Source: Actinomycetota bacterium | GTDB taxonomy: Bacteria; Actinomycetota; Actinomycetes; S36-B12; UBA10799 | DNA length: 7,860 bases | Assembly (NCBI GenBank): GCA_030837445.1 | Contig: JAUPKM010000125.1 | Span: 1-7,860, forward strand | Direction: 5' to 3' | Shown here: piece after piece, positions 1 to 7,325 of the stretch | Numbering within the stretch: the first letter of the stretch is position 1 | How the letters are laid out: the number at the start of each line of letters is the position of its first letter | Translations under genes and position numbers: made by a program | Notes under the pieces: generated by a model | What the model was told of the DNA's origin: nothing | Databases searched by the model: none | What the model saw: only the letters and a program-made list of their open reading frames with translations

Positions 1-778
1 CCTTCGCAACCCGGGGCTCGCGGGGGCAGAGAGTCGGAAGATGAAACGCAACCGGGTCGTGAACACCGTCGGATTCAGTATGACCGCGACGGTGCTGGTC
101 ATTGTCCTGGTCAGCAAGTTCCTGGCCGGGGCCTGGATCGTCTGCGTGGCGATGCCACTGTTGTTCTGGCTGATGAAATCGATCCACCGGCACTACGACC
201 GGGTGGCCGAGGAACTCGCCCCAGAGGACGATTCGGCCACCACGCTGCCGTCCCGAGTCTGGGCAATCGTGCTGGTGTCCAAGGTTCACAAGCCAACCTT
301 GCGCGCGTTGGCATATGCCCGAGCCACCCGGCCCGACAAGCTGGAGGCACTGGTGGTCAATGTGGACCCGGCGGAAACCAGGACTCTGATGGACGATTGG
401 GACAGGCGGGGCATTCCGGTATCGCTGAAGGTGCTCGATTCCCCGTTCCGCGAGATCACCAGGCCGGTCGTGGACTACGTACGGGCCGTCCGAGTGAGTA
501 GCCCCCGCGATCTGGTCACGGTCTACGTGCCCGAGTACGTCGTCGGACGCTGGTGGGAGCACCTGTTGCACAACCAGTCCGCCTGGCGGCTGAAAGCCCG
601 GCTGCTATTCACCCCGGGCGTGATGGTGGTGTCCGTGCCCTGGCAGTTGCGCTCGAGCACGCGAATCGTCGACGAACCCGTCGGCAATGCTGCTGGAGCG
701 GTCCGCCGAGGTGAGCCACCGGCGGCAGAGGCTGAGTTCGAAGTGGCGAATGAAATGGGACTTGAACACCGGGACTGA
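1..778 (+). CDS. APC-superfamily permease, KimA-like (C-terminal part, 5' end outside window)
   Basis: The reading frame is open from base 2, so this is the last 258 residues of a larger membrane transporter. Two hydrophobic segments are visible at about nt 56-125 and 128-183, split by the motif SKFLAGAW, and followed by a RHYDRV junction typical of the end of the membrane part. The remaining ~200 residues form a soluble domain of alternating strands and helices (IVLVSKVHKPTLRALAYAR near nt 268-324) that looks like a universal-stress-protein fold. It ends with a WWEHLLHNQ motif (from nt 551) and a PGVMVVSVPW strand. From memory, this HLLHNQ-type tail is characteristic of KimA-like APC proteins; Bacillus KimA imports potassium and responds to cyclic di-AMP. 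Many databases would simply call it an amino acid permease. The family is well supported, the substrate is not. The gene is followed directly, probably with overlap, by an RNA methyltransferase gene. Confidence 0.85.
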   Translation, partial: LRNPGLAGAESRKMKRNRVVNTVGFSMTATVLVIVLVSKFLAGAWIVCVAMPLLFWLMKSIHRHYDRVAEELAPEDDSATTLPSRVWAIVLVSKVHKPTLRALAYARATRPDKLEALVVNVDPAETRTLMDDWDRRGIPVSLKVLDSPFREITRPVVDYVRAVRVSSPRDLVTVYVPEYVVGRWWEHLLHNQSAWRLKARLLFTPGVMVVSVPWQLRSSTRIVDEPVGNAAGAVRRGEPPAAEAEFEVANEMGLEHRD

Positions 779-2150
779 CCGTCCGCGGCGGCGGCCGTCG
801 AGGCGGCTAGCGGTCGGGGCGGCAGCACCACTGATCGGCTCCGTGTTGGAGCTCCGAATGGGTCCGCCCGCGGCTGGCGGCCATTGCGTCGGCCATCACC
901 AGGACGCCACAGTTTTCGTCCGCGGCAGCCTGCCGGATGAGCTGGTCCGTGCCCGGGTGAATGGTGCAGGTCGCGGTGGCCGCATCCTGTTCGCCACAGT
1001 CGTGGAGGTCGTCGAAGCGTCACCGCTGAGGGTGACTCCACCATGTGCCTATGCCGACGTCTGCGGGGGTTGCGATCTGCAGCATGTCGCACCCGGGTGG
1101 CAGCGGGTCTGGAAGAAGCAGGTGTTGGCCGACCAACTGCGCACCATCGGCAGGATCGAGGAGGTGGCCGGCCGGCCGATGGCTGAGGCGCTCGACGTGG
1201 TCGAAGTCGGCGTCCCAAGGGATCGAGCCGCCTGGGAGGCGGCAGCAGCGGAGGACGTTCAGACCGGACTGGGCTGGCGGACCAAGGTCTCGGTCGCCGT
1301 CAGAGACGGTCGGGCCGGATTCCACCGACACCGCTCCGAGGAGATCGTGCCGGTAACCAACTGTCCAGTGTGCGTCCCGGAGTTGGCGGCGATATTCCGC
1401 GGCGACTGGTCCGGGATCGACCGAGTGGACGCCAGTGTCGGCGATCCCGGCGGGTATCGCGTCCATGCGAAGTCGAAGTCTTCGGCCACACCGGCTGACG
1501 GAGACACGGCCGGCGCAGTCAACCCTGGTGCAGTCAACCCAGGTGCCGCGCTCGGGAAGGTCGGGGACCTGAGGGCTCGCGCGTGGGTCCGTCGTGAGGC
1601 TGCCGGCCGACACTGGCGGGTGGCCACCGATGGCTTCTGGCAGGCGCACCGGGGAGCCCCGGACGTGCTGGTTGCCGCTGTGGAGCGGGCCCTGGCTCCG
1701 ACCGAGGAGGACCACCTGTGGGACCTGTACAGCGGGGTTGGGCTGTTCGCGGGTGCGCTGGCGCACAGAGTGGCACGGGTCGACGCGGTGGAGGGTGACG
1801 CCACCGCTGCCAAGCTTGCCCGCCGCAACCTGCACGACTTGACGCAGGTGCGAATCCACCAACAGCCGGTGTCTAAGTGGCTCGCGGAGGACCCTGGTCG
1901 TCCCAGCATTGTCGTGTTGGACCCGCCACGGGTCGGAGCAGGGCCCGATGTGGTCGCCAGGATCAGTGACTCAACCGCGACGCGACTGGCCTACGTGGCC
2001 TGTGACGGTGCAGCGCTGGCGAGAGATCTCCGATCACTGCTGGCAGCAGGTTGGCGGCTGGAGACGCTGGAGGCGTTCGACCTGTTTCCGATGACTCAGC
2101 ACCTGGAGGCTGTTGCCGGCTTGGCGCGGACGGTGAACCCAACGCCCTGA
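750..2150 (+). CDS. 23S rRNA/tRNA (uracil-5-)-methyltransferase, TrmA/RlmD family
   Basis: This SAM-dependent enzyme methylates carbon 5 of a uridine in rRNA or tRNA. Numbering from 750 (466 aa), the order is: a TRAM RNA-binding domain (about 29-90, with GSVLELRMGPPAAGGHCVG); an iron-sulfur motif C99-x5-C105-x2-C108 with C205 (NCPVC) as probable fourth ligand; SAM motif I DLYSGVGLF from D325; DPPR at 391-394; the catalytic cysteine C418 in YVACDGAALARD; and the general base E453 in FPMTQHLEAV. All key residues of the family are present. Whether the target is 23S rRNA (RlmD/RlmCD-like) or tRNA U54 cannot be told. The start is uncertain. ATG 750 overlaps the permease by 29 bases with only GAAGTGG nearby; ATG 687 gives 487 aa without a visible ribosome site; ATG 858 has a good GGAG six bases upstream but would cut off the first TRAM strand. 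The protein is somewhat long for the family because of a variable insert at about residues 245-275. Confidence 0.9.
   Translation: MKWDLNTGTDRPRRRPSRRLAVGAAAPLIGSVLELRMGPPAAGGHCVGHHQDATVFVRGSLPDELVRARVNGAGRGGRILFATVVEVVEASPLRVTPPCAYADVCGGCDLQHVAPGWQRVWKKQVLADQLRTIGRIEEVAGRPMAEALDVVEVGVPRDRAAWEAAAAEDVQTGLGWRTKVSVAVRDGRAGFHRHRSEEIVPVTNCPVCVPELAAIFRGDWSGIDRVDASVGDPGGYRVHAKSKSSATPADGDTAGAVNPGAVNPGAALGKVGDLRARAWVRREAAGRHWRVATDGFWQAHRGAPDVLVAAVERALAPTEEDHLWDLYSGVGLFAGALAHRVARVDAVEGDATAAKLARRNLHDLTQVRIHQQPVSKWLAEDPGRPSIVVLDPPRVGAGPDVVARISDSTATRLAYVACDGAALARDLRSLLAAGWRLETLEAFDLFPMTQHLEAVAGLARTVNPTP
1515..1544 (+). repeat. In-frame 15-bp tandem duplication within the methyltransferase gene
   Basis: Two adjacent 15-base units (1515-1529 and 1530-1544) differ at a single base (T1526 versus A1541). 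They encode AVNPG twice in a row, giving GAVNPGAVNPGA. The stretch is in a low-complexity, probably disordered linker between the fourth cluster cysteine and the SAM domain, where homologues vary in length. The third-position difference is silent, which suggests the duplication is not very recent or has been under purifying selection. Confidence 0.85.
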
Positions 2151-2216
2151 CGCCATGCTCGCGTCGGAACTGTCGGGGGCAGGGAGTAACTTGACCACGA
2201 CGATTATTGGTGAATC

Positions 2217-2221
2217 GGAGG
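2217..2221 (+). promoter_or_regulatory. Ribosome binding site of the aconitase gene
   Basis: GGAGG lies four bases before ATG 2226 and fixes the start. The 75-base gap after the methyltransferase also holds a TTGACC at 2191-2196, but no matching -10 hexamer at a normal distance, so I do not call a promoter here. Confidence 0.8.
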
Positions 2222-2225
2222 ACGA

Positions 2226-4877
2226 ATGGATTCTTTCGGCGCCGCATCCTCACTCGAGGTGGGCGAAACCAGGTACGACATTTTCCGAATCGACAAGGTG
2301 CCGGGTTCGGGTGATCTCCCGTTCTGCCACAAGGTGCTGCTGGAAAACCTGTTGCGGACCGAAGACGGCGCCAATGTCACTGCCGACCACATCGGTGCCC
2401 TGGGTTCCTGGGATCCCGCGGCCGAACCCAGCCAGGAGATCCAGTTCAGCCCGGCGCGGGTGATCATGCAGGATTTCACTGGTGTCCCGTGTGTGGTGGA
2501 TCTGGCGACGATGCGCGAGGCCGTTGCGGACCTGGGAGGTGACCCCGAGAAGATCAATCCATTGGCGCCGGCCGAACTCGTGATCGATCATTCCGTAATC
2601 GCCGATGTCTTCGGTCGGCCGGACGCGTTGGAACTCAACGTCGACCTGGAATACCAGCGCAACCGCGAGCGCTACCAGTTTCTGCGGTGGGGACAGACCG
2701 CATTCGACGAGTTCAAGGTCGTACCACCCGGGACCGGGATAGTCCATCAGGTCAATATTGAGAGCCTGGCCAGAGTGGTGATGGTTCGAGGTGGACAGGC
2801 CTACCCCGACACCTGCGTCGGCACAGACAGCCACACCACCATGGTGAACGGCCTCGGCGTGCTCGGCTGGGGCGTGGGCGGGATCGAGGCTGAGGCCGCG
2901 ATGCTCGGCCAGCCGGTATCCATGCTGATCCCCCGGGTGGTCGGATTCAAGCTGCACGGGCAGCTGCCCGCGGGCGCGACGGCCACCGATCTCGTGCTGA
3001 CCATCACCGAGCTGTTGCGGGCACACGGGGTGGTGGGCAAGTTCGTCGAGTTCTACGGCGAGGGTGTTGCCTCAGTCTCGTTGGCCAACCGGGCGACGAT
3101 CGGGAACATGAGTCCCGAGTACGGCTCCACCGCGGCCGTCTTCCCGATCGACGAGGAGACATTGGCGTACCTGCGGTTGACCGGGCGTGGTGAGGAGCAG
3201 ATCGAACTGGTCGAGGCCTACGCCAGAGCGCAAGGACTCTGGCACGATCCGACTGCGGAGCCTCGCTATTCGGAGTATCTGGAGTTGGACCTAGGCACCG
3301 TGCAGCCTTCGCTGGCCGGGCCCAAGCGTCCGCAGGACCGGGTCCTGCTGGCGGAAGCCGCCACCAAATTCGCGGAGGCGCTGCCCGCCTACACCGCTGA
3401 ACCGGCCGCCACAGTCGACCTCACCATCGACGGACAGCAGGCCACCATCGGCCACGGCGCGGTGGTCATCGCCGCCATCACATCCTGCACCAACACCTCG
3501 AACCCTTCGGTGATGTTGGCCGCGGGCCTCGTCGCCAAACGCGCGGTGGAGCGTGGCCTGACCGTCAAGCCATGGGTCAAGACGACGCTGGCACCGGGTT
3601 CGAAGGTTGTCACGGACTACTACCAGAAGTCCGGACTCGACGTGTACCTGAACAAGTTGGGCTTCGACCTGGTTGGCTACGGCTGCACAACATGCATTGG
3701 TAACTCCGGTCCGTTGCCCGCCGAGGTCAGTGCGGCGGTGAACGACGCAGACCTAGCCGCAGTGTCGGTCTTGAGCGGCAACCGCAACTTCGAAGGCCGG
3801 ATCAATCCGGACGTGAAGATGAACTACCTCGCCTCGCCGCCGCTGGTGGTCGCATACGCCCTCGCGGGTCGGATGGACGTCGACATTGTCCAGATGCCGC
3901 TGGGGGTCGACTCCGAAGGTGTCGACGTCTACCTGCGGGACCTCTGGCCATCGGCGGAGGAGGTCGCCGACGTGGTGGCGGCCAGCATCGATGCCGACAT
4001 GTTCACCGCCAGGTACGCCGACGTCTTCGCCGGCGATGCCCGCTGGACGACCCTCGAGACGCCATCCGGCGCTACCTTCGCGTGGGACCCCAACTCCACC
4101 TACGTGCGCAAGCCTCCCTATTTCGACGACATGGCAACGGAACCCGCCCCGGTCACCGACATCGTCGGGGCGCGGGTGCTGGCCAAGTTGGGTGACTCCG
4201 TCACCACCGACCACATCTCTCCCGCGGGCGCGATCAAGGCTGACAGTCCGGCGGGGGACTATCTGGCCGAGCACGGAGTCGCCCGAAAGGACTTCAACTC
4301 CTACGGGTCCCGACGGGGTAACCACGAGGTGATGATCCGGGGGACATTCGCCAATATTCGGTTGCGCAATCAACTCGTGCCTGGAATCGAGGGCGGATTC
4401 ACCGTCGACTTCACTGATTCGGCGAGGCCTACCAGCACGATCTACGCGGCCGCCCAGGCATACGCTGCCGAGGCCATTCCGCTGGTGGTGTTGGCAGGCA
4501 AGGAATACGGGTCCGGCTCCTCCCGGGACTGGGCCGCCAAGGGGACGGCCCTGCTCGGGGTCAAAGCCGTGATTGCCGAATCCTATGAACGCATTCACCG
4601 CTCCAATCTGATCGGGATGGGGGTGCTGCCGTTGCAGTACCCGGCGGGCACGACGGCGGAGTCACTCGGCCTCAGCGGCGACGAAACACTGTCGATCCGT
4701 GGCGTCGAGGAACTCAACGCCGGCCGAACGCCAGCCACGGTGGCGGTCACCGCGGTCGGAACCGGCGGGGAGCGGATCGAGTTCGATGCCCTGTTGAGGA
4801 TCGATACCCCAGGGGAGGCGGACTACTACCGCAACGGCGGCATCCTGCAGTACGTCCTGCGTTCGCTGCTGTCCTAG
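2226..4877 (+). CDS. acnA: Aconitate hydratase (aconitase A)
   Basis: This cytosolic enzyme interconverts citrate and isocitrate in the TCA and glyoxylate cycles. It is 883 residues, complete, and close to the ~890-940 usual for AcnA/IRP-type aconitases. The N-terminal domain carries FCHKVLLENLLR, VPCVVDLATMREA, AELVIDHSV and TCVGTDSHTTMVNGLGVLGW. The three [4Fe-4S] ligands are C421 (TSCTNTSNPSV), C487 and C490 (GYGCTTCIGNSGP); their 66- and 3-residue spacings equal those I recall for E. coli AcnA (435, 501, 504). The C-terminal swivel domain has TTDHISPAGAI, NSYGSRRGNHEVM, GSGSSRDWAAKG (active-site serine/arginine region) and AESYERIHRSNLIGMGVLPL. This domain order and the sequence type separate it from AcnB and from LeuC. 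Members of this group can act as RNA-binding proteins when they lose the cluster; the sequence alone cannot show that here. A strong GGAGG precedes the ATG. The next gene begins seven bases after the TAG, which suggests co-transcription. Confidence 0.97.
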   Translation: MDSFGAASSLEVGETRYDIFRIDKVPGSGDLPFCHKVLLENLLRTEDGANVTADHIGALGSWDPAAEPSQEIQFSPARVIMQDFTGVPCVVDLATMREAVADLGGDPEKINPLAPAELVIDHSVIADVFGRPDALELNVDLEYQRNRERYQFLRWGQTAFDEFKVVPPGTGIVHQVNIESLARVVMVRGGQAYPDTCVGTDSHTTMVNGLGVLGWGVGGIEAEAAMLGQPVSMLIPRVVGFKLHGQLPAGATATDLVLTITELLRAHGVVGKFVEFYGEGVASVSLANRATIGNMSPEYGSTAAVFPIDEETLAYLRLTGRGEEQIELVEAYARAQGLWHDPTAEPRYSEYLELDLGTVQPSLAGPKRPQDRVLLAEAATKFAEALPAYTAEPAATVDLTIDGQQATIGHGAVVIAAITSCTNTSNPSVMLAAGLVAKRAVERGLTVKPWVKTTLAPGSKVVTDYYQKSGLDVYLNKLGFDLVGYGCTTCIGNSGPLPAEVSAAVNDADLAAVSVLSGNRNFEGRINPDVKMNYLASPPLVVAYALAGRMDVDIVQMPLGVDSEGVDVYLRDLWPSAEEVADVVAASIDADMFTARYADVFAGDARWTTLETPSGATFAWDPNSTYVRKPPYFDDMATEPAPVTDIVGARVLAKLGDSVTTDHISPAGAIKADSPAGDYLAEHGVARKDFNSYGSRRGNHEVMIRGTFANIRLRNQLVPGIEGGFTVDFTDSARPTSTIYAAAQAYAAEAIPLVVLAGKEYGSGSSRDWAAKGTALLGVKAVIAESYERIHRSNLIGMGVLPLQYPAGTTAESLGLSGDETLSIRGVEELNAGRTPATVAVTAVGTGGERIEFDALLRIDTPGEADYYRNGGILQYVLRSLLS

Positions 4878-4884
4878 CGCGCCG

Positions 4885-5283
4885 ATGCCTGCTGAGCGGC
4901 CCGTGGACCGGCAGGCGCGGTCGGCCGTCCCGACCGGGTGGCCGGCCGAGCTGGCGCCGCCGGAGTCGGACGATTTCGAGGCCGACGCTGTCGGCTGGCT
5001 ACTCGACAATGCACCGCCGGAGTTTCGGGCACACTCGGTGTTCCGACGACACCCGTTGGCGTTGGCGACGGTGGTCCAGCACTACGTGGCCGGGGCCTTG
5101 GCGGCCTCTCGACAGGCCTACGCAGGGGTTCGGCGGGAACTGGGCGAGGTGCTCACGCCGCAGACAGTCACAGAGGTTTTGACGGCGTTGGAGCATGAGG
5201 GTGTCAGATTGGCCCGACTCGATCGGGAGCTGGGCCTGGTCGCGGCCGCACTCGAGGGGCGTCGCTGGGTGCCCCGGCTGTGA
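4885..5283 (+). CDS. Conserved-looking hypothetical protein between acnA and dxs
   Basis: I cannot assign a function. The product is 132 residues, soluble, with no signal peptide, transmembrane segment or metal-binding cysteines (it has no Cys at all). After a proline-rich, probably flexible start (residues 1-32), the rest looks almost wholly helical: FEADAVGWLLDNAPPEF, then RRHPLALATVVQHYVAGAL, then a charged helical stretch ending in ALEGRRWVPRL. From memory, similar small uncharacterised proteins with a WLLD...PPE, RRHP and GRRW-PRL pattern sit next to dxs in other actinobacteria, but I could not check this. No good Shine-Dalgarno sequence precedes ATG 4885; it may be translated by coupling to the aconitase stop seven bases upstream. 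GTG 4903, with a weak GAGCGG before it, is an alternative start. That the frame is real is supported by its tight fit between two genes and by normal high-GC codon use. Confidence 0.75.
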   Translation: MPAERPVDRQARSAVPTGWPAELAPPESDDFEADAVGWLLDNAPPEFRAHSVFRRHPLALATVVQHYVAGALAASRQAYAGVRRELGEVLTPQTVTEVLTALEHEGVRLARLDRELGLVAAALEGRRWVPRL

Positions 5284-5291
5284 TCTGGGCC

Positions 5292-5297
5292 TAGACT
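5292..5297 (+). promoter_or_regulatory. Candidate -10 element upstream of dxs
   Basis: TAGACT fits the actinobacterial housekeeping -10 pattern TAnnnT and lies in the short gap before dxs, 59 bases from the proposed GTG. No convincing -35 is seen 16-18 bases upstream; that region is inside the end of the preceding gene and reads GTGCCC. A start about seven bases downstream would place the GC hairpin at 5303-5316 at the very 5' end of the transcript. This is a pattern match only. Confidence 0.35.
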
Positions 5298-5302
5298 TGA
5301 GT

Positions 5303-5316
5303 CCCGCCTCGGCGGG
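5303..5316 (+). other. Short GC-rich inverted repeat in the dxs leader
   Basis: CCCGCC and GGCGGG form a perfect 6-base inverted repeat with two bases between (in RNA, more likely a 5-bp stem with a CUCG loop). Only two T residues follow, so it is a poor intrinsic terminator. It might be a weak attenuator or a 5'-end stabilising stem. Confidence 0.5.
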
Positions 5317-5344
5317 TTCAGGATGGAACGCGACGGGTATCGGC

Positions 5345-5350
5345 GAGAGG
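5345..5350 (+). promoter_or_regulatory. Ribosome binding site deciding the dxs start
   Basis: GAGAGG is six bases before GTG 5357 and picks this codon as the dxs start over the more upstream ATG 5195 in the same frame. Confidence 0.8.
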
Positions 5351-5356
5351 ACTGGC

Positions 5357-7252
5357 GTGGCTCATATCCAGGACGTGTCAGGGCCGGCCGATCTGGTGGG
5401 GATGTCGGAGCCAGACCTAGTCGAGTTATCGGCAGATATCAGGGCATTCCTGGTCGACAGGGTGTCCCGAACCGGTGGTCACCTCGGCCCAAACCTGGGT
5501 GTGGTCGAACTGACCATCGCCCTGCACCGGGTGTTCCGCTCACCCCAGGACGCGATTCTGTGGGATACCGGACACCAGACGTACGTGCACAAGATCCTGA
5601 CTGGCCGTGCGGCCGAATTTGATCGGCTTCGCCAGCCCGGTGGCCTCTCCGGATACCCATCCCGAGCGGAGAGCCCGCACGACATCATCGAGAATTCCCA
5701 TGCATCGACCTCACTGTCGTACGCGGACGGCCTGGCGAAGGCGTGGCAGCGCGCCGGGGAGTCAGGACATCGGCATGTGGTGGCCGTAATCGGTGACGGC
5801 GCGTTGACCGGTGGGATGGCCTGGGAGGCGTTGAACAACATTGCCGGCGCCCCGGACCGGCAGGTGATCATCGTCGTCAACGACAACGAGCGGTCCTACT
5901 CGCCGACGATCGGCGGAGTCGCGTCCCATCTGTCGACGCTGCGCACGACTGATGGCTATGAGCGGTTCCTCGATTGGGGTAAGAGAATCCTGTCCGGAAC
6001 GCCGGTGCTGGGCCGGCCCGCCTACGGCACGCTGCATGGAGTCAAAAAGGGCATCAAGGACATCGTGGCGCCGCAGGGAATGTTCGAGGACCTCGGGTTG
6101 AAGTACATCGGTCCGGTCGACGGTCACAGCATCATCGATATGGAATCGGCTTTGATCAGGGCCCGCAACTTCAATGGCCCGGTGATTGTGCACGCGATAA
6201 CGGAAAAGGGACGCGGCTACGCCCCCGCCGAGGCGGACGAGGCCGACCGGTTCCACGGTGTCGGTGTGATCAATCCGGACACGGGAGAGCCGGTCAAGGG
6301 TGCCGGACCGACCTGGACCTCTGTCTTCGGCGAGAAACTGGTCGAGATCGGCAGTCACCGACCCGATGTGGTCGCGATCACTGCGGCCATGCTGGCTCCC
6401 ACCGGGCTGACCCCGTTCGCACAGGCCTATCCCGACAGGGTCTTCGACGTCGGAATCGCCGAACAGCACGCGGCAGCATCGGCGGCTGGGATGGCTTATG
6501 GGGGCTTACATCCGGTGGTGGCGCTGTACGCCACCTTCCTGAACAGGGCCTTCGATCAAGTGTTGATGGACTGCGCTCTGCATCGCGCCGGTGTCACCTT
6601 CGTCCTCGATCGGGCCGGTGTCACCGGCGACGATGGCGCCAGCCACAACGGGGTCTGGGACATCTCGATGCTGTCATTCATCCCCGGCGTCCGGGTGGCA
6701 GCACCTCGGGATGGGCAAACCCTGCGAACGCAACTGGACCAGGCTGTCGAGGTCGCCGACGGACCGACCGTGGTCCGTTACCCCAAGGGTGCGTTGCCGG
6801 CAGACATCTCGGCGGTGGACTCGCACGGTGGGATGGATGTCCTCGCACGGCTCGGCCTTCCACAGGTGCTGCTGGTGTCGGTGGGTGCGATGGCAAACCG
6901 CTGCCTGGCCGCAGCCGATTTGCTCGCCGCCACCGGCACGGGCGTGACAGTGATTGATCCAGGTTGGATCCTGCCCGTGCCGTCGACCCTGCCGTCGATC
7001 GCGGCGGAGTACGACGTTGTGATCACGGTGGAAGATGGGTCGCGTGCGGCCGGCTTCGGCGCCGCGACCGCGGCGGCACTCTCGGCCGCCGGCGTTCACC
7101 AACCGCAACTGTCGTTGGGTATCGATCAACGCTTCCTCGCCCAGGGCAGGCGCGAGCAGATTCTCGACGACGCTGGGCTTTCGGGGGAGGGAATCGCGGC
7201 GTCCAGTCGCGCCCTGCTCGCCTCGCTGCGGCGAACAGAGTTGCCTGCCTAG
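5357..7252 (+). CDS. dxs: 1-deoxy-D-xylulose-5-phosphate synthase
   Basis: This thiamine-diphosphate enzyme condenses pyruvate with glyceraldehyde 3-phosphate to DXP, the first step of the MEP isoprenoid pathway and, in many bacteria, a precursor for thiamine and pyridoxal phosphate. From GTG 5357 it is 631 residues, the normal DXS length. Visible landmarks are SRTGGHLGPNLG with H42; DTGHQTYVHKILTGR with H73; the ThDP/Mg motif GDG at 146-148 to NDN at 175-177; KYIGPVDGH; KGRGYAPAE; the catalytic glutamate E369 in FDVGIAEQHA; FLNRAFDQV; DRAGVTGDDGASHNG; and a C-terminal transketolase domain with VIDPGWILPVPS and TVEDGS. All match DXS and not transketolase or pyruvate dehydrogenase. The frame is open back to ATG 5195, but that would add residues of no family likeness and overlap the previous gene by 89 bases, whereas GTG 5357 has a good ribosome site. 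A hairpin overlaps the TAG stop. Confidence 0.97.
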   Translation: MAHIQDVSGPADLVGMSEPDLVELSADIRAFLVDRVSRTGGHLGPNLGVVELTIALHRVFRSPQDAILWDTGHQTYVHKILTGRAAEFDRLRQPGGLSGYPSRAESPHDIIENSHASTSLSYADGLAKAWQRAGESGHRHVVAVIGDGALTGGMAWEALNNIAGAPDRQVIIVVNDNERSYSPTIGGVASHLSTLRTTDGYERFLDWGKRILSGTPVLGRPAYGTLHGVKKGIKDIVAPQGMFEDLGLKYIGPVDGHSIIDMESALIRARNFNGPVIVHAITEKGRGYAPAEADEADRFHGVGVINPDTGEPVKGAGPTWTSVFGEKLVEIGSHRPDVVAITAAMLAPTGLTPFAQAYPDRVFDVGIAEQHAAASAAGMAYGGLHPVVALYATFLNRAFDQVLMDCALHRAGVTFVLDRAGVTGDDGASHNGVWDISMLSFIPGVRVAAPRDGQTLRTQLDQAVEVADGPTVVRYPKGALPADISAVDSHGGMDVLARLGLPQVLLVSVGAMANRCLAAADLLAATGTGVTVIDPGWILPVPSTLPSIAAEYDVVITVEDGSRAAGFGAATAAALSAAGVHQPQLSLGIDQRFLAQGRREQILDDAGLSGEGIAASSRALLASLRRTELPA

Positions 7253-7263
7253 TCCGGGCAGGC
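7243..7263 (+). terminator. dxs: Probable transcription terminator over the dxs stop codon
   Basis: GCCTGCC (7243-7249) and GGCAGGC (7257-7263) form a perfect 7-bp GC-rich stem with a 7-base loop that contains most of the TAG stop. No T-run follows, which is common among proposed actinobacterial terminators. It could instead protect the 3' end of the mRNA. Confidence 0.55.
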
Positions 7264-7281
7264 CGCTCCCACTACTGGCGT

Positions 7282-7298
7282 TTACTCGATTCTTACTC
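7282..7298. repeat. TTACTC direct repeat with 11-base period
   Basis: TTACTC occurs at 7282-7287 and 7293-7298. One helical turn between copies is the usual geometry for OmpR-family response-regulator sites; on the minus strand the copies read GAGTAA. With only two 6-base copies this could be chance. Confidence 0.35.
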
Positions 7299-7325
7299 AC
7301 CGTCGAACCGGCTCTGACCTGCGCG

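Noticed and set aside
1020..1862. 280-residue open frame on the minus strand
   Set aside because: It is antisense to the methyltransferase core and has no recognisable motif.
2191..2196. TTGACC as a -35 element for acnA
   Set aside because: The hexamer 17 bases further (ATCGGA) is not a -10 and would put the transcript start on the ATG.
3753..4598. 281-residue open frame on the minus strand
   Set aside because: It lies antisense inside acnA, whose protein is fully conserved here; long antisense frames are expected in high-GC DNA.
5195..5356. N-terminal extension of dxs from ATG 5195
   Set aside because: The added 54 residues show no DXS likeness, overlap the preceding gene, and GTG 5357 has a good ribosome site and gives the normal length.
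5762..6469. 235-residue open frame on the minus strand
   Set aside because: It is antisense to the conserved thiamine-binding region of dxs and is a codon-bias artefact.
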